In this document: positions 1 through 17,200 of the stretch, one piece after another
Layout: every line of letters begins with the position of its first letter
Numbering within the stretch: the stretch's first letter is position 1
NCBI GenBank assembly: GCA_030141605.1
Contig: JAQGDQ010000010.1
Span: 235,501 to 295,500, forward strand
Direction of reading: 5' to 3'
Source of the DNA: Tubiluchus corallicola
Lineage: Eukaryota; Priapulida; Priapulimorpha; Priapulimorphida; Tubiluchidae
DNA length: 60,000 nt
Translations under genes and position numbers: made by a program
Notes under the pieces: model-generated
Databases searched by the model: none
Told to the model about the DNA's origin: nothing
What the model saw: the letters and a program-made list of their open reading frames with translations, nothing else

Positions 1-2188
1 CTGTGAAGGGACAGCACAGTTTGTTGTTATAGCCTCAAGTTTGTGAAATGTAATAACTACTAATAAGTTTTCAGTAGTAACAACTGCTACAGCTAAATTT
101 ACAACACGCAGCACCTTTCAGAAAACAATATTAAGACAAAAAACTGTACAGAGGTAGGAAAAAACAGAAAAGGACATGGAGTGTCCAAATATTCAAAAGA
201 ATCAGATGTGCCTGCGGCATTGGCTGTGTCGTGCTGACGAGAATGCTAAAAGGTATTTCAAAGGGCAAATTGTAAAAAATCTAAACATTCAAGTCTACAG
301 AATCAAGTCAATAACATTACATTATATGGCAGTCAACTTTTTACCAAGTTCGAACTCAATCTATTTTCCTTTACATCGCCGACGCAATAATGCATAATAA
401 GAAGTCTGTCTTGTTTGTCTTTTCCATGTCGCTATCTTTCCTCTACTAAATGACGGGCAGGGAAGCCGATTTCAACAAAAACGGCGAATAAACTGTGCTA
501 AGAACGCTATCAATCACTGGCAGCCGTGCGATGGAGGCGATTCACTGCTGATTCCTACGCCGCCCGTGAAGAAACTTAACTCTTTCGCTTTTGAGAATTA
601 CGGGGGAAAAGGGTGCACTAACACCTCGAGGATGAAGAAGAAATTATAACTGATGGTTTCCGAATATGGGGCAAGTGTTTGAAGAGGAAACTGAGTAGCT
701 TACAAATACACGTACTGTATAAAGAAGAATTACCGTATAATATGCACAACTTTTCAGAAAATCCTTATTCAAGCGACACTATTTTTTATAGATAAAACGC
801 AATTTGGCTGAAACTCTGGAAATCTTCGGTTTATTTGCTTGAAATTTCGAATCCAGCATTTTGGGATCTCACAACCAATCACATACTTTTGTCCAAAGTT
901 GTAAATAAAAATACTTAATTAAAATTAAATAAAATTAAAATTAATATTAAATTAAAATATTTGAATTTTACAGTTTTAACCATAATAAGGAAAGTGAAGT
1001 CTTGAAAGGAACGTCAGTTGTTCAAACAAATGTAAAAAAACAATGTGTAAAAACAGCGACAACATCAAAATTTATTCTGTTTCAAAATTTTTTCATTGTA
1101 GTCCAATCAAGCAAATTTTAACATGACTAAGACAGTCTTGGCTTGAATCTTCAACAAAAGTGCTTGCAGCACATTCAGCGACAAACAGTGAAACGAAATA
1201 AGTTTATATCACTTGGAAGTTTTCAGTAGTGGTTATCGTTAATTAAGCTTACGCACCAGGACAGGCCAATTTTATAAGTTTACAACTAAAACACTTTAAT
1301 GAGTTCACCACGTTACCTCTTAGCATTATTTTCAATATCCCTAGTATTTCTCAGCTGCTAGGAATTATCTAATGGACTTGTGCTCCATGAAAAACGATAC
1401 CGAAAACGTGACTGGAAAGTGCTTGTTTGCAAATTTTAGCGAAAAACTATGCCAGCCTTTCGTAAAAAATGCAACGTGAAAACAGTGACATCCAAAAAAT
1501 TAGTAGTCCCAAATCAAAATAAAAATGAGACTTTTGTTCAAAAAAACATCGAGGCGAATAGAATGAAATGAATGCGAAATTAGCTGTCAAAAGTGCATTG
1601 TCTCCTTATCAAATCCAGACATATGACGACAACTATTGCGCTGTATTAATTCACGCAAGAATAAACCAATTCTTATGCTAAATTTTATTGCAGTAAACGC
1701 CGAAAATAATTTGACCAGATATGCCTACAATTTAGTAATTTCCAACGCTACATCCGCGTATAGAATGATAACAATCAAGATCTTTCATAGTCATTGTGGA
1801 AATTAAAAAAAATCCTGTAGCCACGCACTAACGCAGAGCTAGCAATTAACTTGTATCCATCCAACAATCGCTCATGCGCGCTCCTCGCAAAGTGGTTTAA
1901 ATTCTTGCTTTGACCAATAAAAATCGCAGTTTTCTCTCAAGCTGGTTTTATTACCATTAATAAAGCGTAATAAGTAGAAGCTGTAAAATTGTCAGTGTTT
2001 TGATATCAGTCGTACGATATGCATTGAATGTTTTAATTCTGGCCTGATTCCCTTACTCTTATTACAGGAAATTTTATATTGGTGTTTCAGAACGCGCCAA
2101 TGTGAACATAAAGTCAGTAGCAGCGGATAAAAGCAAACACTGTCAAAGCGAAAACGAACGTCAAATTATAACTTGATAAATAGCTGCG
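1..2188. other. AT-rich non-coding stretch
   Basis: I see no gene, RNA or mobile element here. Reading frames are short and unlike any family I know. The only clear internal structure is an A/T-only low-complexity run at about 899-965, built from AATTAAA-like words. Confidence 0.6.
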
Positions 2189-2234
2189 TATTATTATTAT
2201 TATTATTAATATTATTACAATTATTATTATTATA
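2189..2234. repeat. (ATT)n microsatellite
   Basis: An ATT/TTA trinucleotide run, interrupted by AAT and ACAA. It is the first of several ATT arrays in the window (also at 2460, 14154 and 53793). Confidence 0.9.
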
Positions 2235-2459
2235 CGTATATAAAAACGTCATTTTTGTTGAGCACTAAAACTCGTATAAGGCCAACATGCAAAACTTAGT
2301 GCGCATCACTACTGTCGTTGTAATCACATCACGTATGTATGTGTCGAATGAATAAAAAAATAATGTTTCGTGGATTGACTTCAATGACTTTACTTCAGAC
2401 AATTACTACATATTTATATAAACAAACACAGCAGTTTATTCACAGCTTTTACAGCGGGC

Positions 2460-2487
2460 ATTATTATTATTATTATTTATTTATTTA
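2460..2487. repeat. (ATT)n to (ATTT)n microsatellite
   Basis: Six or so ATT units pass into TTTA units without a break, a short compound microsatellite. Confidence 0.85.
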
Positions 2488-2587
2488 ACTTATGAAATAT
2501 TCAGCTTATACACAAGTTCCATCGTTTTTATCTGTTTTATCTATTTTTATTAATAAATAAATACATACATATATTACATATATACCC

Positions 2588-2613
2588 ATATATATATATA
2601 TATATATATATAT
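2588..2613. repeat. (AT)13 microsatellite
   Basis: An uninterrupted AT dinucleotide run of 26 bases, preceded by imperfect ATAC/ATAT words from about 2560. Confidence 0.9.
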
Positions 2614-3470
2614 CTATTTTTAGCACGTGGTTGGAACAGTGGACAAGATAACTAAAAAATGCTGCAATCTACACGGAAAGTGAAATCAAATGTACTCATA
2701 TACAAATGCGCGCGCATACTCTAAAATTGACATTTCACAATAGCGCAAAACTAATCAGGTACCTTTCAAGCTTCAAGTACACTGAAGCAACCAATGTTCA
2801 AACCTGAGACAAGAAAAAGGTCAATTAGGTGTTGGTATGAGAGCATTAATTTCTCTAAGGAGTCTGTTCCAGCATCCTAATCTGTGTTAGATTTCGATTA
2901 GAGAATTGCATTGGTTGAGTCGTCCAAATTTCATTTCTTTTCGTCTCGGACTTTCATTACGAAATTCTCCAGAGGAGGCGAATTTGATAAGGCTTGCCGA
3001 AGGAGACGTGGGAATTATACTTCCCAAGTCTCTGTTTGCCGTCTTTGATCGAAGTGTAATAATTGAAACGTAAAAAAGTGTAAAAAATAAAAATTGGAGT
3101 GCAGGAAGCAGTTGCAGCTCATTTAATTACTAAAACTAAAGCACTCTTACTGTAAACCTTCTCTAGTTGCCTTATCTAATGTAAAGAAATTAGCCAATTA
3201 TTGTTCTTCAGACATGTTGAGCCGAATCGGACGCCAACTTTGTTACAAATTAAGTTTCAGCCGTTGATTCCTTCACGTTACAAAAACACCAGCGAATTGA
3301 TGGAATTAAACAATTTGGAGCAATCACATTTATCTTCTCCGAGGGTAGAATCAAAGGCTGAGAATGTAAACTTGTTAGTTTTCATTCTGGAAAAGCAGTT
3401 TGGCGGTGAAAACAATTGTGCTAAAAAGACGAAATAGACGGGAAATGAGAAGTACGGAAAAGGGGAAAGA
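2614..3470. other. Non-coding stretch before the GA array
   Basis: Nothing recognisable. The short open frames here are not supported by codon texture, splice context or family resemblance. Confidence 0.5.
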
Positions 3471-8198
<4,728 letters not shown>

Positions 8199-8268
8199 CT
8201 GTTGCTGCTGCTGACTGTGTAGCTGCTGTTGTGGTTGTTGTTGATGATACTGTTACTGCTATTGTTGG
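8199..8268. repeat. Imperfect CTG/TTG trinucleotide repeat
   Basis: A degenerate run of CTG, TTG and TGA triplets. It is low-complexity sequence with no supporting gene context. Confidence 0.75.
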
Positions 8269-10009
8269 ACTCTTCGAACAAACCTGCATGAAAACTTTGG
8301 TATGCTACTTAAACTTTAGAAAAAGGGCAAGAAAATAATTGATCAAGTTAATAAAATGTGGCCAAACTTTATTGTTTGAATAAATTAGCAAAACACAAAT
8401 CTTGGATACTATAATTATGTTTTAGTTTACAAATTTTATATAGTCTACCAAACGTCAAAAGCTAATCAAAATACAATAATTTTTGTCAGTGCACTGAAGG
8501 TTGTATAACGGAATCAAAAAGAATCTCAGCAGAACCTTTCCAGCAATTGTCTATATTCTTGCCCTGAACAAATATTAGCGAATTTGACGGCTTTCAGTCG
8601 GTAGAAAATGACAGGACGCACTCTACTGGCGTTCTAACGAAGACACACAGGGAGAAGTGATCCACCGCGCAAACAGAGAGATCTTAGAATATCTGTCATT
8701 CCATTACAGGATGGCGCGTGACCATCAGGCTGGTGAATAGCATGGCTTCAGTGACGTGAAACTAATTCAATCTGTGTGTTTGTTTAGCACCAACATAGCA
8801 GAAGTCAGCTTGGAATAGCAATCAAATGAGAGGCGGCGGAAAAGGAGCACATTAAGAAGAGTAAACAATACGAGTGTTCACTTCTGAAAATCCATATCGA
8901 ATAGGACGATTAGGCGACCGCTGTCTTGCGTACTCTTGTGACCACATTGATCTTCTATGCAAATGTAGTATTAATACAGCAGTGCGTCACAATCATCAAA
9001 AGTATCAATGGTGAATTACTGACATGCATGTATTAATCAACTTTGTTACTGTGAAGTGCTTCTTTTTCCTAAAAATGTTCTTAAAAATTCGAGATACTTG
9101 CAGGACACAGAGATAACTGCGCCTTTTGTCAAAGGAAGTATCAGATTTAGGCTTATTGGTGCCCTGTGCTACGATAGAGAGGCAGACACTATATACGGCT
9201 AAAGGCGGAAAAAATTACATCTAAGAAGTCATAAAGCACACTCACTAAATACGTTTCAAGTACATTTTTTTACAAAACTACGTTATTAAAACCATACATA
9301 AAAGTTAAATTTTAAATACACACAAAATATCCGCAATGTTGAAGCCCCTGCAGATTGTGAGGCCTTAAACAGCAGCTTGATTATCTTATGTCTAAATTCT
9401 GTAATGGTAATATGCACAGAAAAGGATACATCCAAAGTGTAAAATCCAGAGATTTAGTTTTGGAAAGATTTGAATAACTTCTTGGAGACATGGTTACACA
9501 AGAAAATGAAACACAACTGTAAAAAGTAAACCTGTAAAATAAGAAATAAACGGAAACAATACAGGAAACAAAAGTGAAGTGAAGCAGAACAAACAGGGGA
9601 AGAGAAAGAAACTTAATGTAATTTACCTAACAGAAAACAAGAGCCTCCCAGCACACCTTAAAATCCACGGCACTTAAGCAGTTCTTCTAACAGCGAAACG
9701 CGAATGCACCTTAATGCAGAAAAAAGTAATAGTAAAACACGGAAGATAAAAAGGAAGAGAAAATTAGTGATTTTCCAAATACAAAACAATGTAAGACAGG
9801 GAAAATATTACTTCGAGTATACATAGTGCACAGTAGTTATAGTAACAACTAACAAGCAACTTATATTGCCCGCAAATCACACTCACTTTTTAGTAAACAT
9901 AGCAGCAGTCTATAGAACTAGATTTTCACAATCGACTGCCCTACGCTTTCCATTTTTAATGTCATCATTTCACGCTGAGCATGGCAGCCATCATTAGAAT
10001 CATTAAGGA
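8269..10009. other. Non-coding stretch
   Basis: No gene recognised. The 9500-9790 part is rich in A and G on the + strand without being a regular repeat. Confidence 0.5.
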
Positions 10010-10460
10010 AATGACATTCCATTATTTTTCCCCTAAATTTTCAGCTGAAAAGAGAAGACACTGCAGCAGTTTGACTCAGCCGGGGGAAAACCCATTCAGC
10101 CGTGACACGTTCAGCTCGACTGACTCTTGCTTAGCATAAGAAAGGAACTGGCTTCATTTTCCTTGGATGATAGAAGGGGATCTGGCTTCACTGGGCTGTG
10201 AAGGAAGGGCAGCCGGAGTTAATTCAATTGTGCCAATTCAAGCAACTGTCTTCTCAACTTATCAAGAAAACCCTAGCCAAGTACAGCAGCAATGGACTGT
10301 CAGGCTCAAAGTTTATCTATGATAAGACGCTCGACTGACGTCTATGGCTTACTATTCCAATAAACAAGGGGCTGGATTTCCGAGTGGCTTGATGGGGGAT
10401 TGTGGGACTTAGAGAGAGGTGTTTATAAAGAAAGCAAAGAGTTGAAGAACAATAAACTTC
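10010..10460. promoter_or_regulatory. Candidate cis-regulatory block 1
   Basis: Composition here is more balanced than in the flanks, and simple repeats are absent. Motifs seen include a TCAGCTGA E-box palindrome (10041-10048), TGACTCAGC (AP-1/Maf-like, 10072-10080) and an inverted pair of GATA sites, TTATC-TAT-GATAA, at 10313-10325. This is inference from texture and motifs: individual short motifs occur by chance, and no conservation data are available. Confidence 0.25.
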
Positions 10461-11689
10461 AATGCAATCGACACTCTGACACAACTGCATCCTTGAACAA
10501 TAATTGTTGTGAAGATTTTTGGGGCCTGTTGCTAAGTTATATTTTGTTTTAAAACAAACTCTCAGCTGGAGAATGTCTATGAAAGCATATGTTTGTGGCA
10601 GAAATGTTTTGTCAGCTTTTCTACTAAATAAGCAAATTAAAAGTTATATGTTATTATTACGTAACTACAGTACGGCATTTACAGGTTTTAAATATGCATT
10701 GAGTTTAAACAACCTAAATTTTGTTCTTATTTATTAAAAAAAAACAAAAATCAGTACACTATAAAAGGCTAACGCTACGTGAAACAGCGAAGAATGTTAA
10801 TCAAGCATGTACAGACCTGAAAAATTATGTAATGCCTTCTAAGTGACCCTTGTATACTTACCTTAGAGAAAACTTTTATCTAACATCCCTGACTAACATC
10901 ACAAAATAAATCCTCTTTTAGCAAAACTGTCAAACACGCAGCGTTTCCCCTAATCGAATAGAAGTTTCAACCGACGGAATATGATATTATCAGCCAACCT
11001 ACAGTTTTCAAAATCTATACACGAACATTAGTTTTGTCAACAGGAATTGGATACAACAAATACGTTGTGTCAGTTAATAGACCGCGGGTGGCCTGCGAAC
11101 GGGAGTGAGAAGCCAAGACCGTAAGATTTGTAAGACGGTTTGTAAGAAACGTTGTTGGTGCTGGATTTGTTCAAGCGATTTAGACTAAAAGTAAGAAAAT
11201 ATAAAATTGCAAGCCCGAATCACCCCGACAAACAACACTATTTAACGCCTATTATTTCATGGAGAACAGACTTGGGCTAGACAAAAAAAAATGGAAAAAG
11301 TTTTCCTGTCCTGACGTAGATGTAAGGCAAACTGTGGAGGTATTGTTTATTGAAAAAGTAAAACACACACAGCTAGTGAGATTTTCACTCGAGGCAGTGA
11401 AAGTCTGTGTAGATGCTGAGTGTACTGGCACTAAGAAACGTCAATTTGCCACCCACACACACCCACGCAATCACACCACCAGATGCCAAATGTCCAGTAC
11501 CTGTAAAGTGCTCTCAAGTTATCAGCGCGCATTGAAGCCGCAGGTCTGCCTATGGTCTAAATTCCAATTTTAGACACGCCAGGGCTGGACAAATAGAAAG
11601 TACCACTAGAGTCTTTCTGAGTGTACCGTTAAAGCACGAATATCACCGCCCTCGTTTTCACATTGTTACATGCATCGTGTGCGTAACGT
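10461..11689. other. Non-coding stretch
   Basis: No supported gene. A 104-codon open frame at 11259-11573 (+) contains nothing I recognise and has no evident splice or promoter context. Confidence 0.45.
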
Positions 11690-12080
11690 TTGGCGTAATT
11701 GCGTTTCTCAACTTTTAATACCCATCATTCCGTGCGCCAGTCATTTCCCAACGGGTCCTGGATAACAGACATCTCAGCTCGAGCAAATGATTTACAGCAC
11801 TTTAGTAACGTGGCTTAATTTCAAGCTAAGTGTCCTATAAATGCATTGCTGGCACTCCCAAGATCATTGCATGAAAGCTCTGCTGCCACTAGAGATGCGC
11901 CATCGTCAGTCAGAGAGATAAATATTTCCGTAACTATGGTAACGGCGGAATCCTGCCGGCGGCCGACTATTTATTAATTCGCTTAAAATTAGCGAGACGC
12001 TAATTAATGCTCCTAATATCCATGTTTTATGAAACAAATTTATCAGAGTTAATTTTATCTAGCCGTACCATTCAAGAGCT
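11690..12080. promoter_or_regulatory. Candidate cis-regulatory block 2
   Basis: A mixed-composition, repeat-free block. It contains a GC-rich core (about 11941-11968) directly followed by homeodomain-type words: TTAATTCG near 11972 and TAATTAATG from 12001. It reads like a developmental enhancer, but that is a judgement from texture; alignment with related genomes would be decisive. Confidence 0.28.
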
Positions 12081-12229
12081 CAAATATAGAGAAATCTTAT
12101 CCGCTTCAATATAATATAAAATTATGGATTAAAAATTTCTAAGCATCTGCCTCGACAATGATGCTGTAGGTAATAATAATCATGAAGGTAATGATGACTA
12201 ATGATGATGATGGTGACGGTGACGAGTTA

Positions 12230-12334
12230 TAGTTCCTTTTGTTGGAACACAGGGGTGAACAATCTCAAAATGTTTCCATAGTAACAGAAACTGGAAAGAA
12301 AATGATTGCGTTTCATTGCTTCACAGATCTCTCT
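12230..12334 (+). repeat. Diverged duplicate, copy A
   Basis: About 105 bases that recur in altered form at 12451-12562. Shared words include CTTTTGTTG, CTCAAAATG, ACTGGAAAGAAA, ATGATTG, GTTTCATTGCT and a final AATCTCTCT/GATCTCTCT. The copies differ by substitutions and several small indels, so the duplication is old. Confidence 0.8.
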
Positions 12335-12342
12335 CACGACAA

Positions 12343-12429
12343 CGATGGCAACGGCGACGGTGGTGGTGATGGTGCTGATGATGATAATGATTATTGATGA
12401 TGATGATGATTGATGATGATGATGATGAC
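12343..12429. repeat. GAT/GGT trinucleotide repeat between the two duplicate copies
   Basis: Degenerate GAT, GGT and GGC triplets pass into cleaner (GAT)n. A similar GAT-rich run also precedes copy A (about 12190-12225), so the microsatellite seems to have been duplicated together with the unique sequence. Confidence 0.85.
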
Positions 12430-12450
12430 TGTTAGGTACTGAAATGTAAT

Positions 12451-12562
12451 TCGTTTCTTTTGTTGCAATGCACAGTGGTGAGCAACCTCAAAATGCATGA
12501 CTAACAAAAACTGGAAAGAAATGATTGTTAGGGCACGTTTCATTGCTCCACAAATCTCTCTG
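12451..12562 (+). repeat. Diverged duplicate, copy B
   Basis: The second copy of the 12230-12334 sequence, about 220 bases downstream. See copy A for the shared words. Confidence 0.8.
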
Positions 12563-13712
12563 TTGCGGAGGAACTGATTTGTGAAACAATAGCGGCAGTC
12601 AATGCACGTCGGATTTAGGCGGATTATTCGCACAGCAGAAAACAAATTATTCCTAATCGACTGCATTCAGCATCTCAATTTGCGCTATTGCGCATTGTGC
12701 TTTGGTTGGGATGCACTCAGCAGACGGACAGCACTAGCAAAAAGAACCCAAATCGGAAAACATGCAAAATGCCAAGAAGAGAGAGAAACAGTACATAATA
12801 ATGTACGCACAAGTAATAAACTTGAAAGACAAGGCCTATAATAATCTTCACATGTTGTATCTGTGATAATCTGTATTGTGCGACCGGCGGCCAGGAATGC
12901 GAAACCCACAGCAACTCTTTGTTAAGTAAAAAATCAATAAAAGAGTTCGTCTGCTTCCGCATGGAGTGCAAATTCCGTAACACATCCACACTCCGTCGCT
13001 GCATGCAGGTGCGTACATCCTATCGACCTTTTGGGAGTTTCACCTATACAAGTTTAAAAATCCACGTACTAAAAAGTGTCATCACCCTGAAGGTAGGACC
13101 TAGAAATGCCAAAATACTGTGTCTCGAATCTATTACCTATAATTTTCAAGTAATAGTACCTTCTGAGTCTTTTGCGTCAACTTGATTCGCTTGTATGTTA
13201 AATGTTATACTGCATAATTGCCACATATAGAACGGGTTACGTTTATTGATTACTGTATCATTGTATACTCTCCACATTTTAGAATATAATCTTTGTACTT
13301 CAGTTACCTTCTAGTTTAAACGCGCGGGCTATTATAGTAGAAACGTGCAATGAAAACACGAGCAAGATGAGTAAATTTTAAATTGCTCATACACAATCTT
13401 CCACCGCACAGTGAATTTATTGTAATTACTAGTTCAACTAACTCCATTAGGTTACTCAGTGCAAGCTGACACGTCGCCCATAAACCAGTAGAATTATTGT
13501 ATAACTGCATTATTGCTGTAAAACATTATGGCAGCTGTGATACGTGTTTATGGGTTTAACTTGTCAAAATCTCGGTGTGCGATGAAATTATTGCAGCTGA
13601 AAAATGATGCTTTTATGCAGATCAATATAATCAGCGGGTCAAAGTTTATAATGTGAAAACACCTGACTCATTTAATACTAGTAATAATTCACTGTAGTTA
13701 TGTTTTGTATAG
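12563..13712. other. Non-coding stretch upstream of a possible exon
   Basis: Overlapping short frames on both strands (12602-12841 +, 12717-13004 -, 12919-13185 +) look accidental. A donor-like CAG|GTGCGT stands near 13010 at the end of an open stretch, but its phase 0 does not match the phase-2 frame of the exon at 13713, so I do not join them. Confidence 0.4.
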
Positions 13713-13881
13713 GTGTGAGGTCGAATCTCTTGACTGGTATTGCTTTGTTGGAGATGGAATAGGCTACCCAAGTAGGAGTGCCTCTGTGTTTGTGGAAGAG
13801 ACGTGCAGTATGAAGAACACATACCTCGTCGCTGCGCGAAAACTGGACACTTTAGAGAACTTACAGCAATTTAGACTTTAG
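13713..13881 (+). CDS. Possible 3'-terminal exon, C-terminal half of an Ig-like domain
   Basis: This is a candidate exon rather than a complete gene. A T-rich stretch ending in AG (13711-13712) is followed by one base and then an open frame, 13714-13881, encoding 55 residues to a TAG stop. The exon is visibly richer in G+C than its flanks. The peptide contains WYCFVGDGIG followed by YPSRSASVFVEE, which has the spacing of the F-to-G strand part of an I-set immunoglobulin domain: an aromatic two residues before Cys, a turn with D-G and G, then alternating hydrophobics ending 18 residues after the Cys (counted inclusively). A further 21 or so residues with one more Cys follow. AATAAA lies 145 bases after the stop. 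Only a phase-2 entry keeps the frame open. Earlier exons were not found. It may instead be a chance open frame; the family assignment is inference. Confidence 0.33.
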
Positions 13882-14025
13882 TCATTATATAAAAGTTTGG
13901 ACCAACATAACGTGACGCATTTTGTTTATGAGTGTTTTAATATTTTCAAATTATCACATTTTAACTAACCTAACTTGCAGTTTTTGAAATTATTTCTAAC
14001 TCTTGTGAATGGACTGTCACTAGTC

Positions 14026-14031
14026 AATAAA
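14026..14031 (+). terminator. AATAAA polyadenylation signal (candidate)
   Basis: A canonical hexamer about 145 bases after the stop of the possible exon at 13713-13881. Such hexamers are frequent in AT-rich DNA, so its value depends on whether the exon is real. Confidence 0.3.
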
Positions 14032-14153
14032 TTTACTACTGCTACTGGTTAAGTTATATATCGAAATTATTTGTTTAGCTAGGCACTAAAAGAGCTTACA
14101 GTAAGTGATATTATCCTTCGCTTCTATCACTGTTGTTGTTTGTATTTTGCGAG

Positions 14154-14213
14154 ATTATTATTATTATTATTATTATTATTATTGTTATTATTTTATTATT
14201 AATATTATTATAA
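14154..14213. repeat. (ATT)n microsatellite
   Basis: An ATT run of about nine clean units, then interrupted units merging into an A/T-only tract that extends to about 14240. Confidence 0.9.
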
Positions 14214-14240
14214 TTTTTATTTAAATTTTAAAATTAAACA

Positions 14241-17200
14241 AAGTCGACTGTCACACAACACTAGCATACACTACATTCATAATGCTGATTTTACTATTTT
14301 TATAGGCCTAAATTGTTTAACGGAAATTTCAATACATGCTGCAGAATTACATGGAGAATAGATTGACAAATACCAAAACAGACACACGAGTCAGTCAATA
14401 ATTTAATTTTGAACAAAGCTGGCTTACACACATAACTAACACGGTTTAATTTCAATTTCGCTTGTAAAAGACGAGTAATGTGACGATCTGAGAGTTCTGT
14501 GAGAATTCTGCCAAGATCTCTGTGAGCCCTTTTTTTCATCTTAAATATCAAATGAAAACAATGACACCTATATGACTCAGGGTTCTTACAGTAACAAGCC
14601 AGATTTACGTACTATTTATATTAAGATCAATAAGCTCAAGTATCAGGAAACCCACCCTAAGCTCTAACATGGAATGAACATCAAAGTAAACAAAAATAAA
14701 CGACAAAATCAATTAAATGACCCAGCAATACGTGTATTTTGACGTTTCTCCCTTAAAAATAATATTAGCCTCTGATCATAATCTATGCGCTGTTTAAATG
14801 CGTCTTTTAGCACCGGGAAGACAGGCAGATTCTTGTGCCTTTACATAACTTGCTATTTTGTGCCCTAGCTGACAAAACAAGGATAGAAGAGTTGTCGCTA
14901 TTTTTACGTTTGCTGAGATCGCACATTGAAAATGCACAACTCAATTTCAAAAAAACAACACTTCCGATTTTATCACAACTGATATGATTACTCAAGACAG
15001 TTTTGTCGATAACACCCAGCAATAGTGAACATATTATAGTTATTTGAATAATATACAACGACAGAGCACTTAGCGTGTACAGCAACTGTAAGGTGAAATT
15101 TTATTAGAAAGTTTCCAACCTCGATGTAAAAGAAACAGAGAACACAGTCCATTACCAATATAAAATTTCTAAAAGGAATCATGATTTTGTGCAGTATTTC
15201 AATTTTTAATATGTTTTTGATTTGCCTACTCAATCTCATTGAAGTGCTGCATGGTGCAGTGCTGGACCGCTCTTGTTTCCAAGATGCGTCCTTGAAGGAA
15301 AGCGTGTTATCGCCTACATCTATAAGCACATGAATGCGTTTCAGAGACAATAAATCTTGGATTATGGTCACCACAAAGTGACTTTTACGGGATTGAAATA
15401 CAGATTGTATCTGCACACAAACGAACACAAAAAACGCTTTACGACAAGGCAACAATAATTATCATCCACGGTTGTCACGCAAAGTTTGTTCATTATTTTA
15501 CTGCGTAAGTTGGCAATGCGTTGTTTCCTTTAGGGACGTACATATATAATTTGCCTCTAAACGTTTGTAACACCATACAATACCATTTTGTGACGCATTG
15601 TTATTATTAATTTTGCAGTATGAAATTTAATTTCCTATACAATAATTAGGTGCTGCCGCGTCGTTGGTGTGTTGGTGTTTAGTTTATTTTGGGTAATCGA
15701 TGTTAGGGGAACGTGAAAAAAGAAAATATCAATTTACACACGGGCTATCGGTATCGGTGGCGTAAAAACCTAATTTGGTTGTATGGCAACTTTATTGTAT
15801 TTTATTTTATTATGTGCTGTTCCTCTGATGCGAGGTAAAGAGAAAAAATAGATGTCTACTACAGTTGAATACTGTTAATTACTCTATTCAAAGTGGTAAA
15901 ACAAATCTGATGCCGCCTTTTTAGATGATGATGAACCAAGACAACGTAGATTGTTGAGATGGTGTTTTAAGTTATGTGCCCACCGTAACGCTCCTTTAAT
16001 TTCGTTTCTTTTGCAATACCTTGGTGAATATAATTTCTCAAGGTACGCAAATAAGCCCACGGTATTTCAATGCCGCACGTGCACATGCGGCTCATCACAT
16101 CAATTTTACTTTGCGCAAACTTCGGCCGCTGAATCCTGACAAATTTCCGCCCGAATCTTGTCTCGCTGCTGAACAAACATCAGTCCCCGTTGTAACAGAA
16201 AATGATGAAATAATACCCCATTGAAAAGAAGCTCCCTGTTGCTTATCTCTCAGTCAACATATCGCACAATGGACGCAGCATTGAAACCCAGTTAGCATTC
16301 TTCTTCGCAATTATATCAGGCTTCGCCTACAGGCTCAGCACTAATATTCGCCGCTATTACAACCCCACAGAAGAATTGAGACACAATCATGTGAGTCATA
16401 TTAGATATAACATCAGCACAAATACCCCGCAAATTGTTGTTAACACGCCAGTCGGAGCTATTATTAATCTGTTTGGCAGGAATTACGTATAAGGGTTTCC
16501 ATTATGCGGCGCATATAGCATGACGGTTTCTGTAATCACGTCGATAAAGCTGGCTACATAGAATACAAGATGTCACTTATGTTTCAAATATTACGTGCAT
16601 GAATCGTGATTGTATTCAGTATTGTATAAAAGACCTCTACAATGTATATGTTTCGGCTAAGTTATTGGAATATGTGTTTAAACTTCTTAAGCCTATATTT
16701 GCGGCCTTCAAAGCAAAAGTAGCAACCATGCATGTTCAAAAGTACTGTATAGTTTACACGTTTTACAGGTATAATAAAAGCTATTATAGAACTTCTCTTT
16801 GTGAAATATAGCTGAGTGCATTACAAGTATGCAAAATTGCGTTGTACAAATGTAATGGCGCAACATTGCGATCTTCTGTAACTGCAACGTTGTGATCTTT
16901 ATTTAGAATTACAGATGTTTTTTAATGACTTTGCATATTATTGTAGCCACTATTGTATAAATTGGCACTGGCTGTTTAAATTCATCGCTTGGCAACAATG
17001 ACATTTTTTGTGAGAATTTTCTCTAGGCTAATCTTCATATCGATTTTCAAAATATTTTATATAAAAAAAATGTTATTTCATATCGAATTTTTTCATACTA
17101 AACAGCTTCGTTTTTTTATTTCAATAAACTACTTAATAAGTGTCTATGAAACGCAACCATGAATGACACGACATTAATTACTAATACCATTTTACGATGA

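Noticed and set aside
14988-15455. 155-codon minus-strand frame as a gene
   Set aside because: AT-driven composition, no domain, no promoter or splice context; length is compatible with chance.
15910-16230. Possible decayed transposase
   Set aside because: G+C is slightly raised and two short frames overlap, but I could identify no catalytic motif or terminal repeats.
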